Positions 26,721 to 35,732 of a DNA stretch of 64,000 nucleotides are shown piece after piece (position 1 is the stretch's first letter; each line of letters starts with the position of its first letter). Under the pieces are notes generated by a model. It was given only the letters and a program-made list of their open reading frames with translations, made no database searches and had not been told where the DNA came from. This stretch comes from Ferruginibacter sp. (lineage in GTDB: Bacteria; Bacteroidota; Bacteroidia; Chitinophagales; Chitinophagaceae), in NCBI GenBank assembly GCA_013141435.1, contig JABFQZ010000019.1, positions 1 through 64,000 on the forward strand. The letters run 5' to 3'. The position numbers and the translations under genes were made by a program.

Positions 26721-27467
26721 TTAATTTTTGATGATAGAAATAAGTACAGGCAAATGCACATTTGTAATATCAAATAATACCACACCTCCTTTTATATAAC
26801 ATACCAATACATTTCCTTTTACAATTACATCGTATGCTATTTCATTAAAATTTATTTTGTTTTTTAGTGTGGGCACAAATGGTTTTACGATATTAAATAT
26901 TTTTAAGCCACTATCGGCTTCACATACATACAAAGCAGAATCTTTTATACCTAGCCCATAAGGGTTAAACATTGCAGTTGCAGATATAGTACGGGGTTGC
27001 TCTATGTTTTTTATATTAAATGTGTTTAAAACACCACCACCCCATGCATTTCTTACGGTAGAATATGCCACCGAATCAACTGCTACTATTGGGTCTTTAC
27101 CTCTTACAAAATATTGTACTTCCGATATTTTTGTAGGTGTTTCGGGGTTTGAAATGGAGTATATGTACATTGCATTATTGGAACCTATAAACAACTTATC
27201 TTGATAAGGAAAAATGGTTTGTATAGCAAAGCCAACTTGCTGTGTGCTTTTAAAAACTGGACTACTTGGGTTGCTAATATTATAAACTTGTAAAGCATCG
27301 TTGCTTACTGTATATAAAGTATTGGCTACAATTATAAACCGAGTAAGCGATCCGTTTTGGCCACTACTACTTGCATCGCTATTTACACTGCTACCACCAT
27401 CTTTGGAGCAGCTTTGGTGCAAAAAAAATGTGCTTAGAAAAGCAAAAGCTAAAATTATTTTTTTCAT
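26721..27467 (-). CDS. LVIVD-repeat lipoprotein
   Basis: 248 residues. The lipobox gives Cys20 (HQSCSKDGG). Repeats of the LVIVD beta-propeller type are visible: LYTVSNDALQVYNISNPSSP, LFIGSNNAMYIYSISNPETP, and LYVCEADSGLKIFNI. These proteins form surface-exposed propellers of unknown ligand. The start codon overlaps the stop of the upstream lipoprotein (TAATG), so the two are translationally coupled. Confidence 0.85.
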   Translation of the reverse strand: MKKIILAFAFLSTFFLHQSCSKDGGSSVNSDASSSGQNGSLTRFIIVANTLYTVSNDALQVYNISNPSSPVFKSTQQVGFAIQTIFPYQDKLFIGSNNAMYIYSISNPETPTKISEVQYFVRGKDPIVAVDSVAYSTVRNAWGGGVLNTFNIKNIEQPRTISATAMFNPYGLGIKDSALYVCEADSGLKIFNIVKPFVPTLKNKINFNEIAYDVIVKGNVLVCYIKGGVVLFDITNVHLPVLISIIKN

Positions 27468-27991
27468 TATCGTTTACATTTTGGGTTATCAACTTGTTGC
27501 AAATTCCATTGTAGTACAATACCTTTTGATGCATCGGCACATTCAAAATAACAATTGGTATGTGGTGGGTATTGTAATGCTAAATCGGGGAAAGCATTAC
27601 CTACCCTAGAAGTTACTGTAACTGAGTTAGCTATACTTACATCTAACACTACCAAATCGGTTAAATTATTAGTATAAATATAATTGCCCTTTAAAGTAAG
27701 CTCCCTACAAAGGTTATTTTTTATAAAGCCAATTTTTATTGGGGCACTTGGGTTTGTTATATCTATTATATGTATTCCTTTATCGGTTTCTACTTGGTAC
27801 AATTTATTGCCGATAGTTGCAATTTTTCCACCATTTACAATTGCTTGAGGTGTTTGCCAAGTAATAACTTTTACATCTGGCGAATTAACATATACAGGCA
27901 CATAGGCACTTACAATACCTACGCCTTTGCGTTTATCGGTGCAGGAAAATAATGCTGCAGTAAAACTTATGAGCAAAATTATTTGTTTCAT
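27467..27991 (-). CDS. LVIVD-type lipoprotein, shorter
   Basis: 174 residues with lipobox LFSC giving Cys17. The propeller-type words are fewer: LYQVETDKGIHIIDITNPSAP and YIYTNNLTDLVVLDVSI. It resembles the N-terminal part of longer LVIVD proteins. The stop overlaps the next gene's ATG by one base, and a three-gene operon with 26721-27467 and 26028-26705 is likely. A Cys-containing C terminus (CYFECADASKG, then NPKCKR) is unusual for the family and could form a disulfide. Confidence 0.78.
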   Translation of the reverse strand: MKQIILLISFTAALFSCTDKRKGVGIVSAYVPVYVNSPDVKVITWQTPQAIVNGGKIATIGNKLYQVETDKGIHIIDITNPSAPIKIGFIKNNLCRELTLKGNYIYTNNLTDLVVLDVSIANSVTVTSRVGNAFPDLALQYPPHTNCYFECADASKGIVLQWNLQQVDNPKCKR

Positions 27992-28243
27992 ATAATGAGT
28001 GATTTATTGTAAGACTATAAATGTATTATTAATGATGCCTGACTTAATATAATTTTTCTGCTTTTTTCTTTAAACTAAAAAGGTATATTAAATAAAAGTG
28101 GCTTAATTTATTTAATTTTTATTTTTAAAACGCCTAATAATTTATCAAATAATACTGTACATGATTTTTTGAAATACCATATATGTGGTATTTTTTTTAT
28201 AGTTTCCAATACTTACTTTTACAGAATATGTAAACCATTAAAA

Positions 28244-29467
28244 ATGAAAAAATATATTTTACTCTTTACTTTATTGTTCAGTTTAAATTCATTTGCTCAA
28301 AACGTAGGCATTGGTACTTTAACGCCAGACAAAGCAAAACTAGTTGTAGACGGTTCAGCTACTTTAACTCAAGGTATTTTTGGTCCAGTTGGGAGTGCAA
28401 ATGTAATGTTAGACATATTTCCTCCAAAAATTGGATTTAATACTTACTATCAGGGTGGGTACAAATCATGGATAACTGGTTATAGTGGCATTATTAATCA
28501 TGATCAAAGTAATGGTAGATTTACTTTACAAACAAGCCCTGCTAGTTTGGCTGCAGGTACTGTTCAAAATTTTATTACAGGGCTTACTGTTGACGCTTCA
28601 CAAAATGTAGGTATAGGGAATATTACACCAGCATACAAATTAGATGTGGGTGGTAGGGCAAGATATAGAGCTAATGTGCCAAACGATATACTACAAAGCC
28701 CAGGATCTTATTATGATGATTATCGCAACGGTAATATTGCAGCATTTGCAGGAATGCAAGATAGTATAAGGTGGGGATTGTATGGCAGTGGAACTGGTGG
28801 TTATGGTTGGGGGTTTGATTTTAATACTAAAACGGGCAATGTAGGTATTGGCAAAAATGCAACTGATTTTTCTAAACTCACCCTTAATGGCAACACTGCA
28901 CTGAGCTTATATTCTGATATCGATTATTACGGAGGTATTTCTTACAATGGTACCAATATGATAATCTCTTCCGCTTATAGTAACATATTTGGAGGTATTC
29001 CTTCAAAAGATTTATTACTAAACCCACCAAGTTGTACAGGTTTATGTACCTTTTTTCCGGGAAAAGTTGGCGTTGGTGTTGATATACCTACAGCTAATTT
29101 TCATGTAGGAGGAAATATGATGATTGGTGCCGGTAGCCCAGCTACAGGTTACTTGGTAAGCATTAATGGAAAAATGATATGTGAAGAACTTAAAGTACAA
29201 CTTGATGGTGCATGGCCAGATTATGTTTTTGATAAAAAATACAAGTTACAAAGTATAGATGATTTAGAATTATTTATAAAAAGAGACAAACATTTGCCAG
29301 GTATTCCATCGGCAGAGCAAGTGAAAATAGAAGGTGTAGAAGTAGGTGATATGCAAAAAAGATTATTAGAAAAGATTGAAGAACTTACGCTTTATCTTAT
29401 TGAAATAAATAAAGAAAATAAAGATTTAAGAAAAGAGGTGGAAGCATTAAAAGCAACAATAAAATAA
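28244..29467 (+). CDS. Secreted fiber-like protein with C-terminal coiled coil
   Basis: About 407 residues from ATG 28244, where a clean signal peptide begins (MKKYILLFTLLFSLNSFAQ). The longer frame to 28169 adds 25 residues without signal character. Repeats of NVGIGTLTPDKAKLVV, QNVGIGNITPAYKLDVGG, GNVGIGKNATDFSKLTL and GKVGVGVDIPTANFHVGG are the VGIG-TP units found in phage-tail-fiber-like and S74-containing Bacteroidota proteins. The C terminus is HLPGIPSAEQVKIEGVEVGD followed by a heptad coiled coil (LLEKIEELTLYLIEINKEN). No S74 catalytic Ser-Lys pair is obvious. Confidence 0.82.
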   Translation: MKKYILLFTLLFSLNSFAQNVGIGTLTPDKAKLVVDGSATLTQGIFGPVGSANVMLDIFPPKIGFNTYYQGGYKSWITGYSGIINHDQSNGRFTLQTSPASLAAGTVQNFITGLTVDASQNVGIGNITPAYKLDVGGRARYRANVPNDILQSPGSYYDDYRNGNIAAFAGMQDSIRWGLYGSGTGGYGWGFDFNTKTGNVGIGKNATDFSKLTLNGNTALSLYSDIDYYGGISYNGTNMIISSAYSNIFGGIPSKDLLLNPPSCTGLCTFFPGKVGVGVDIPTANFHVGGNMMIGAGSPATGYLVSINGKMICEELKVQLDGAWPDYVFDKKYKLQSIDDLELFIKRDKHLPGIPSAEQVKIEGVEVGDMQKRLLEKIEELTLYLIEINKENKDLRKEVEALKATIK

Positions 29468-29552
29468 AACAACTCTTTACTTATTCAATAGTTATATAAA
29501 TAGGTACAATATCAAATGTATTTATAAAACAATTGTTTAAAAAACGAATACA

Positions 29553-32177
29553 ATGCTACTGAAAAATAATTTGCAAAATGCTGCACTTAACAACAATTAC
29601 ATAAAAAAAATAATTTCAATACTTACACTTAGTTTGTTTGTTTGTTCCAATGATTATGCACAAGGTTTTCAAGATATAATGACACATGCAAAGCCTGGCG
29701 AAAATTTTATCAGCATTGCAAAAAAAGTAAACGCTTTTTTTGAACCTTTGCCTCAACCAAAACTTAAAACCGAAGGATATAAATTATGGAAAAGATGGGA
29801 ATTTTATGCTTTGAGTCATTTAGATTCTACCGGAAATGTTGGCAATAGTGCGCATTATAACCATATAGCAATTACTGAAGAAAAAAATAAAAGAGAAGCT
29901 CGTAATAATACCCCTAATAATACCGAATTATTAAATGGAGGCTGGTTTCCCTTAGGACCTACAGCTATTCAAGCACCTTCTCCAAATTATTTAGGCAGAG
30001 TAAATTGTATGGCATTTCACCCAACCGATGCAAATATACTTTATGCAGGTACACCCGATGGGGGACTTTGGAAAACATTTAATGGAGGTAGCTATTGGTT
30101 GCCACTTACCGATGCATTGCCATGTAGTGCCGTATCTAGCATAGTAACACACCCCACCAACCCCAATATAATTTATATACTAACTGGCGATGGTGATGCA
30201 AGTTCTTCAAGCAATTATTTTAGAAAACCTGGAGCTGGTGTTTATAAAAGTACTGATGGTGGAATAACATGGGCAATAACCGGTTTAAATTTTTTAATGA
30301 GTGCAAGTATTTTTGGTTATGAAATGGTAATGTGTCCTACAAATTCGAATGTGTTACTTGCTGCCACATCACAAGGCATTTATAAAACAAGTAATGCTGG
30401 TATAACTTGGACAAGAGAAACAACTAATTCAGTTACTTCTATTAAATTTAAGCCAGACGATGCAAGCAAAATTATAGCTGCAGAACAATATAATAATAAT
30501 TTAATTCGATCATCCGATACAGGTAATACTTGGATAGCTTGTCCAAATTTCGCATTGCCAATAAGCAGCACATATAATAGAGCAGAATTAGCTGTGAGTC
30601 CAGCAAATTCGAATTTAGTATTTACCTCTACTTGGAGTTTTGTAAACTATTATCAAGGTTTGCACACATATAACTGGGCTACAAATACTGTAGCATTATT
30701 AAACACAACTCCAAATATTTTAGGAGCTTTTGGATGGTACTGTCAGGGTTTGTGGGTTAGCCCCTTCGATGTTAATCAAATAAGTATGGCAGGTACCGAG
30801 TTATATAGAAGTACCGATGGAGGAACTACCTTTTTTTTAGACCAAGATATTGTACATGCCGATGTGCATGGTTATTATTTTAATAATGTAAGCAATAAAT
30901 TGTATGTGGTTTGCGATGGCGGTATTTTGGTAAGCATCAACAATGGCGATACTTGGACAAACATTACTAATAATTTACAAATTACAGAATATTACAGAAT
31001 AAGTGGTGTAGAAAGTAATCCAGATATTATTTTTGGAGGGTCGCAAGATAATAGTCATCATTTGCGTACAAATAATACATCAACTTTTCAATGGAAATTA
31101 CAAGGTTTTGATGGTATGGATAATGCTATAGAGCAGTCGAATTCTAATGTTATGTATGGTTTTACTCAAAATGGACAAATAAATAAATCGACAGATGGAG
31201 GAGCTACTTTTGTATGGATACCACCAACAATTATGGGGCCAGGTAGAGAACCTTGGGTAACCGATTTTTTAATACACCCAACAATACCTGCAACCATTTT
31301 TTATGGTTCTATAAATGGTGTTTATAGACACACTAATAGAGGAGAACCTACAAATGCTTGGGTTAATATCGGAGGGGCAAAAGCTGCTATTGATATGGCA
31401 GTAAGCGCCATAAATCCCAATAGACTTTATGCAGTTGATAGAGATTCTGTTTTTAGAACTGATAATGTAAATGCAGCTACTCCTACTTGGACTGGATATG
31501 CACTTTCAATTTTACTATCAGGTTATTCAATATCAAGTATTGATGTAAATCCAGATAACGATCAAGAAATATGGATTACTGTTGAAGGATACGGTGTAAA
31601 CAAAAAAGTATATAGAAGTATAAATTCGGGCTTATCATGGACGAATGAGAGTGATAACTTACCAAATATACCTGTACATGTAATAAAATTTGAAGATACC
31701 AATGGGTCGCCTGCTGGATCTGTGTATGTTGGTACAGATATAGGTGTTTATTATAGAAACGACATTATTGGTCAATGGGTATATTTTAGTAATGGTCTTC
31801 CTGCAACTACAGTGCTTGATTTGGAAATAAATGAAAGTAATAATTTAATTACTGCTGGCACATTTGGCAGAGGTATTTGGCGTAGCCAAAGCTATTTGCC
31901 AACTTGCTTAACCGATATAAATATTATGTTAGGAATAAATGGTGTAGAGTATCAGCAAGCTTCAAATACAATTACAATGAGCAATGATATTTGGGGTGGA
32001 GTAGGTACTAGAGTAATGCTTAAAGCTGGAAATTCTGTTACATTAACGCCAGGGTTTGATATTCTTTCAGGTAACGAATTGAAAGCATTTATTGGGCCTT
32101 GTGCTAATGATAACCCAGTTTTTAGACAAGCCACATTGCCACTAAAAAAAGACACAACTAGTACTAAAAAACTATAA
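29553..32177 (+). CDS. Large secreted Asp-box/BNR (sortilin-type) repeat protein
   Basis: 874 residues with a signal peptide (about 1-36, ending DYAQ). At least seven Asp-box words occur: STDGGITWA, TSNAGITWT, SSDTGNTWI, STDGGTTFF, SINNGDTWT, STDGGATFV, SINSGLSWT, as in sialidase/Vps10 beta-propellers (about residues 130-780). The GRVNCMAFHPTDANILYAGT and GGLWKT start is typical. The last 90 residues hold an adhesin-like segment (VMLKAGNSVTLTPGFDILSG). I see no glycosidase catalytic set, so a binding or structural role is likelier. It follows the fiber-like gene by 85 bp. Confidence 0.85.
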   Translation: MLLKNNLQNAALNNNYIKKIISILTLSLFVCSNDYAQGFQDIMTHAKPGENFISIAKKVNAFFEPLPQPKLKTEGYKLWKRWEFYALSHLDSTGNVGNSAHYNHIAITEEKNKREARNNTPNNTELLNGGWFPLGPTAIQAPSPNYLGRVNCMAFHPTDANILYAGTPDGGLWKTFNGGSYWLPLTDALPCSAVSSIVTHPTNPNIIYILTGDGDASSSSNYFRKPGAGVYKSTDGGITWAITGLNFLMSASIFGYEMVMCPTNSNVLLAATSQGIYKTSNAGITWTRETTNSVTSIKFKPDDASKIIAAEQYNNNLIRSSDTGNTWIACPNFALPISSTYNRAELAVSPANSNLVFTSTWSFVNYYQGLHTYNWATNTVALLNTTPNILGAFGWYCQGLWVSPFDVNQISMAGTELYRSTDGGTTFFLDQDIVHADVHGYYFNNVSNKLYVVCDGGILVSINNGDTWTNITNNLQITEYYRISGVESNPDIIFGGSQDNSHHLRTNNTSTFQWKLQGFDGMDNAIEQSNSNVMYGFTQNGQINKSTDGGATFVWIPPTIMGPGREPWVTDFLIHPTIPATIFYGSINGVYRHTNRGEPTNAWVNIGGAKAAIDMAVSAINPNRLYAVDRDSVFRTDNVNAATPTWTGYALSILLSGYSISSIDVNPDNDQEIWITVEGYGVNKKVYRSINSGLSWTNESDNLPNIPVHVIKFEDTNGSPAGSVYVGTDIGVYYRNDIIGQWVYFSNGLPATTVLDLEINESNNLITAGTFGRGIWRSQSYLPTCLTDINIMLGINGVEYQQASNTITMSNDIWGGVGTRVMLKAGNSVTLTPGFDILSGNELKAFIGPCANDNPVFRQATLPLKKDTTSTKKL

Positions 32178-33374
32178 CTTATACAACTGCTTTTTTATAA
32201 GCCCAAAATTTGCAAACAGACAGATTGAAAATAAAATTGCTGCTAAGCTCAGTACATAAATATCAATAAAAGGCGAAAGCTTATCTTGCCCTGCAATAAA
32301 ATTTTGCTGAAACATAAACTGAAAAAATTGTGTTGCAGCAAGTGCCACTAAAATTATGATGGCAAAGATTGGTACCCATTTTTTTGCAACAGTTTTGCTA
32401 AGCCATAATGGCGAATAACCCAATGTTAATAATAGTTGTAAATTATCTTTGCTTTTGCTTATCATTAATTGCAAATAAAAAGAAAATAATAAAATAGATA
32501 GCAATACTACCAATATAGCTAACCCTGCAAGCCCTGCAATAATTGCTTGCAAGGTGCTTTTTACTCTTCCAAATTTTGTTTTATCTTTATTTACATGGTA
32601 ATTTTTTTGTTGTAAATAATTTTGTAATGAAGCACTATTTGCATCTATAGTTTTTATATAAACCCTTGCAGCAGGCTGTTGTGGCAAATTACCAAAGGTT
32701 TTGTTTCCCCATTCCAAAAAAGTTTTTGGTACAATTACCGAATTTATTCTATCGCTTACGGCTACTATATGCCCACTAAATTTTGTGCTTTTGCCATTTG
32801 CATCAATACATTCCAATATAATATTTACAGCACTAATACTACTTTCCGATAATTGTGGCAACCCTTGTGCAGGTGCAAATACATTGTACATTTCTAAAAA
32901 ATCGGCCGAAAAAATAATAGGTACATCTTGTTGACCAACTTGCCAATTAAATGTTGGAGGCACCGTATCTATAAAATTATTTTGTATGGTTTCTAAAAAC
33001 AAATCGGTACTAAAAGGGATTAAATCGCCTGCGCTTGCTTTGGCTCTAAACTGATTACTAATAAGTGGTGCAGCATCTGTAATAAATGATTGTTTTTTAA
33101 AATCTGCCACATCTTCATCTGAAAAACGATTGTCTTTCCCCATGTTATCGTTAGTAATAGTTTTGGTAACTGATATAAAATCAAAACCATTTTTCCGAGG
33201 ATTTTTTTCTTTTAGCAGTTGGTTTAAATTAATATACATCTGTACACAACAAAGCAATAATATTACACCTACAGTGAGCCCAGTATATCCAAAAAATCGG
33301 GAAGTTTTATTTCCAGTTTTTAAGAAAGAAGTAATTGTGCTAAAAGAAATATTTTTATTGGCTAGGGCTATCAT
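32172..33374 (-). CDS. ABC transporter permease, FtsX/MacB-like
   Basis: 400 residues. One transmembrane helix near residues 28-46 is followed by a large periplasmic domain (about 60-270), then three helices (about 275-300, 330-350, 370-390). This is the FtsX/MacB topology of mechanotransmitting transporters. The end KSKDNLQLLLTLGYSPLWL is the typical cytoplasmic motif (LxxLGxxxxxL). Its start overlaps the stop of the ATPase gene by 4 bp (ATGA), so the two are coupled. The substrate is unknown. Confidence 0.85.
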   Translation of the reverse strand: MIALANKNISFSTITSFLKTGNKTSRFFGYTGLTVGVILLLCCVQMYINLNQLLKEKNPRKNGFDFISVTKTITNDNMGKDNRFSDEDVADFKKQSFITDAAPLISNQFRAKASAGDLIPFSTDLFLETIQNNFIDTVPPTFNWQVGQQDVPIIFSADFLEMYNVFAPAQGLPQLSESSISAVNIILECIDANGKSTKFSGHIVAVSDRINSVIVPKTFLEWGNKTFGNLPQQPAARVYIKTIDANSASLQNYLQQKNYHVNKDKTKFGRVKSTLQAIIAGLAGLAILVVLLSILLFSFYLQLMISKSKDNLQLLLTLGYSPLWLSKTVAKKWVPIFAIIILVALAATQFFQFMFQQNFIAGQDKLSPFIDIYVLSLAAILFSICLFANFGLIKKQLYKL

Positions 33375-34012
33375 AAATATATTGTAGTGTCTGCTTTAAA
33401 AAATGGCAATTCATGCAAATCGGCAAGTATAATACTGGCGTTTCTTTGGGCAGCTTCTTCCTCTATTAAATTCAAAGCAATTTTACTGTTGTTTTCATCT
33501 AAATGGCTAAAAGGTTCATCTAAAACAATCAAATCGAATGGTTGTTGCAATGCTCTAATTATTGCAATACGTTGTTGCTCGCCATAGCTACAAGTTTCTG
33601 CTTGTTGGGTTAATTTATTTTTAATACCTAATCTCTCTGCCATTTCACTAATCTGCGAAACACTATGGTAAGGTGCTAAAGCTCTTTTTATTTCAATATT
33701 TTGAAATGTATTGTGCTCTTTAAATAACCTTAAATCCTGAAAGACAATACTCATGTGTATTGCTCGCATTTTAGCTAATTGTATATTATCAAAATCTTTT
33801 ACATTTTTGTTATTAAAAAAAATACTTCCAGCATAGTCGTTTCTTAATCCATACAAAAAATGTATAAGCGATGTTTTACCACTACCACTTGGCGCAACTA
33901 TTTGTATTTTTCTTCCCTTTTCAAAAAAAAGTTTTTTTTGCCATACTTGAGAGTTTGCAATTTTTTCTTTTTCCAAAAATTTTGGCGCTATATTTTTTAA
34001 TTCTATTTGCAT
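33371..34012 (-). CDS. ABC transporter ATP-binding protein
   Basis: 213 residues. Walker A APSGSGKTSLIHFL, Q-loop MSIVFQDLRLFKEHNTF, signature CSYGEQQRIAIIRAL (the canonical LSGGQ reads CSYGE) and Walker B DLIVLDEPFSHLDE are present, followed by the H-loop region ILADLHELP. It lacks the usual extended C-terminal part. It powers the FtsX-like permease encoded immediately downstream with a 4-bp overlap; both act at the inner membrane. A terminator hairpin for the preceding gene lies just upstream. Confidence 0.9.
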   Translation of the reverse strand: MQIELKNIAPKFLEKEKIANSQVWQKKLFFEKGRKIQIVAPSGSGKTSLIHFLYGLRNDYAGSIFFNNKNVKDFDNIQLAKMRAIHMSIVFQDLRLFKEHNTFQNIEIKRALAPYHSVSQISEMAERLGIKNKLTQQAETCSYGEQQRIAIIRALQQPFDLIVLDEPFSHLDENNSKIALNLIEEEAAQRNASIILADLHELPFFKADTTIYL

Positions 34013-34026
34013 TTTGCAAAAATAAA

Positions 34027-34056
34027 ATGCCGTCTTACTGCTATAGAAGACGGCAT
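34027..34056 (-). terminator. Terminator after DUF4836 gene
   Basis: ATGCCGTCTT (34027-34036) / AAGACGGCAT (34047-34056), perfect arms, 10-bp loop, followed on the minus strand by TTTTATTTTT. Confidence 0.8.
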
Positions 34057-34072
34057 TGAGTTAATTACTATA

Positions 34073-35701
34073 TTACTTTTCAGTTGGCAATGGCAACATT
34101 TTTTCATCTGCCATTACATCTTCTGTTTTCCATTTTTCAATATCGGCTAACTTCTTTTTTTTATCTATTGCGGCCATTATACCTGTATAATTATTTAGCT
34201 GTTTTAAACTATTTGTAGTTTTATCCATTAGGTTTATTTCCCAATGTTGGTTTATAGCACCATCTTTAAAATTGCCTCCGCTAATCAATAAATTATCCCA
34301 CATTTTAATATTTGCATTGTATTGCTCTGTACTAAAACTTGTGGTATTTTTATTTTGCTGAAAATTATTTATCACATATTGAAAATTAACATAACCGCCA
34401 AATGAACCACCTGTTATTTTATCTAAAAACGAATAAGTAGAATTAGCTGACCCTGTTAAATAAGCATCGGTGTTGGTTTTATTATTAGATAATACAAAAT
34501 ATTTTTCGTTAGTATTAAAAGAAATTTTTTCGGTCATTGCTGTTGCACCAAGCATAGGCGTACTCATTTTTTTTGCTGCATTTATAAGCTTGTTAAACGA
34601 ATTTTTTTCACCTATTGATGCTGCAAAAATATAATTAGCATTCGCACCAAAATCTGTACTATCTTTTTTTAAATCGGTTACAGCAAATAAAATATCGCCT
34701 TTGTTTGCTTTTATAAAATCATCTAAATTAAACCCAGTTTGCGATGCTCCAAGGTTTACAAGACCATCTATATTTAATATTTTCAAAAGTTCTTTTATTC
34801 CTTCTGGCTTAAAATGTAAGGCAAATAATCCAGCTACATTTTGCGAAGGAATATTTTTAATCATTGTATTATCAATATTGCCACCACTATACTTTTTGTA
34901 CAAATCGGTTATTTCTTTACCTGCATAAGATTTTGCATTAATGTTTATTTTGCCGTTTTCAAAATTTATAGTGCCGGCTGTAATAGCACCGTCGTATAAT
35001 TTATTCAAATTTGCCATAGCTGCCATTCCACTAAGCCCATCGCCTACATTTAGGTGCTGGGCATTTATCCAAAAATGCGCATCGGCCTTTTCGGCTATTA
35101 ATGCCGAAAATTTTTCATTACGCCCAAGGCTAATGCCCTCTTTTAATGCAATTAAATTTTCTGCATTTGTTATCGAAGAAAAGTTACTATTACCAAGGCT
35201 TTTATTCATATCATTAGCTTTTGTGGTAGCAATAAATATTTCTTTATTGTAAGCCACACAAGTGTTTTCGTTTGCAAAAAAAGTAAATTCATTCTTTACA
35301 GTTTCTGTTGCATCTTTATTGGCATCTTTAAGCATTTGCTTAAATTTTGCTTGGTCTTTTATAATACCTTCTATTACTGCAAAACTATTCGCAGTATCTT
35401 TTACCATAAAAATTATTAAATCACTTTTTATATTTACACCACTATTTTCTGGGTTATCCAAAATAGTTTTTGCAAATGCCGAGTGTGCACTATCCTTGTA
35501 CATTTCTTTAAAAAATTCGTTCTGCTTTATTTCATCCCAAGTAAGTTTATTATTGAGTGCTTCGCCATTTATATGTACTACAAATCCAGCATTTTCGGGT
35601 ATGTACCTACCTTGTTTATTGCTTTTTTTGCTACAAGCGGTTAATAGTATAACAGTTGCAAATGCAGTAAATACTACTGAAAAAATACGTTTTTTCATCA
35701 T
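34073..35701 (-). CDS. DUF4836 family lipoprotein
   Basis: 542 residues. The signal peptide ends LLTAC (Cys23) and is followed by SKKSNKQGRYIPENAGFVVH, matching the DUF4836 start. The middle contains repeated SKK/AEK-rich beta segments such as INAKSYAGKEITDLYKKYSG and the DUF's AKKMSTPMLGATAM. The C terminus is acidic (MADEKMLPLPTEK). Function is unknown; it is expected to face the periplasm or surface as a lipoprotein. It is a single gene between a terminator and hisS. Confidence 0.85.
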   Translation of the reverse strand: MMKKRIFSVVFTAFATVILLTACSKKSNKQGRYIPENAGFVVHINGEALNNKLTWDEIKQNEFFKEMYKDSAHSAFAKTILDNPENSGVNIKSDLIIFMVKDTANSFAVIEGIIKDQAKFKQMLKDANKDATETVKNEFTFFANENTCVAYNKEIFIATTKANDMNKSLGNSNFSSITNAENLIALKEGISLGRNEKFSALIAEKADAHFWINAQHLNVGDGLSGMAAMANLNKLYDGAITAGTINFENGKININAKSYAGKEITDLYKKYSGGNIDNTMIKNIPSQNVAGLFALHFKPEGIKELLKILNIDGLVNLGASQTGFNLDDFIKANKGDILFAVTDLKKDSTDFGANANYIFAASIGEKNSFNKLINAAKKMSTPMLGATAMTEKISFNTNEKYFVLSNNKTNTDAYLTGSANSTYSFLDKITGGSFGGYVNFQYVINNFQQNKNTTSFSTEQYNANIKMWDNLLISGGNFKDGAINQHWEINLMDKTTNSLKQLNNYTGIMAAIDKKKKLADIEKWKTEDVMADEKMLPLPTEK

Positions 35702-35732
35702 GTTTGATTTTTGTTATCGTTAATTGTTAAGT

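Noticed and set aside
34941-35723. Long frames on the plus strand opposite the DUF4836 gene
   Set aside because: They lack a family signature and run antisense to a gene with a clear lipobox and DUF4836 start.
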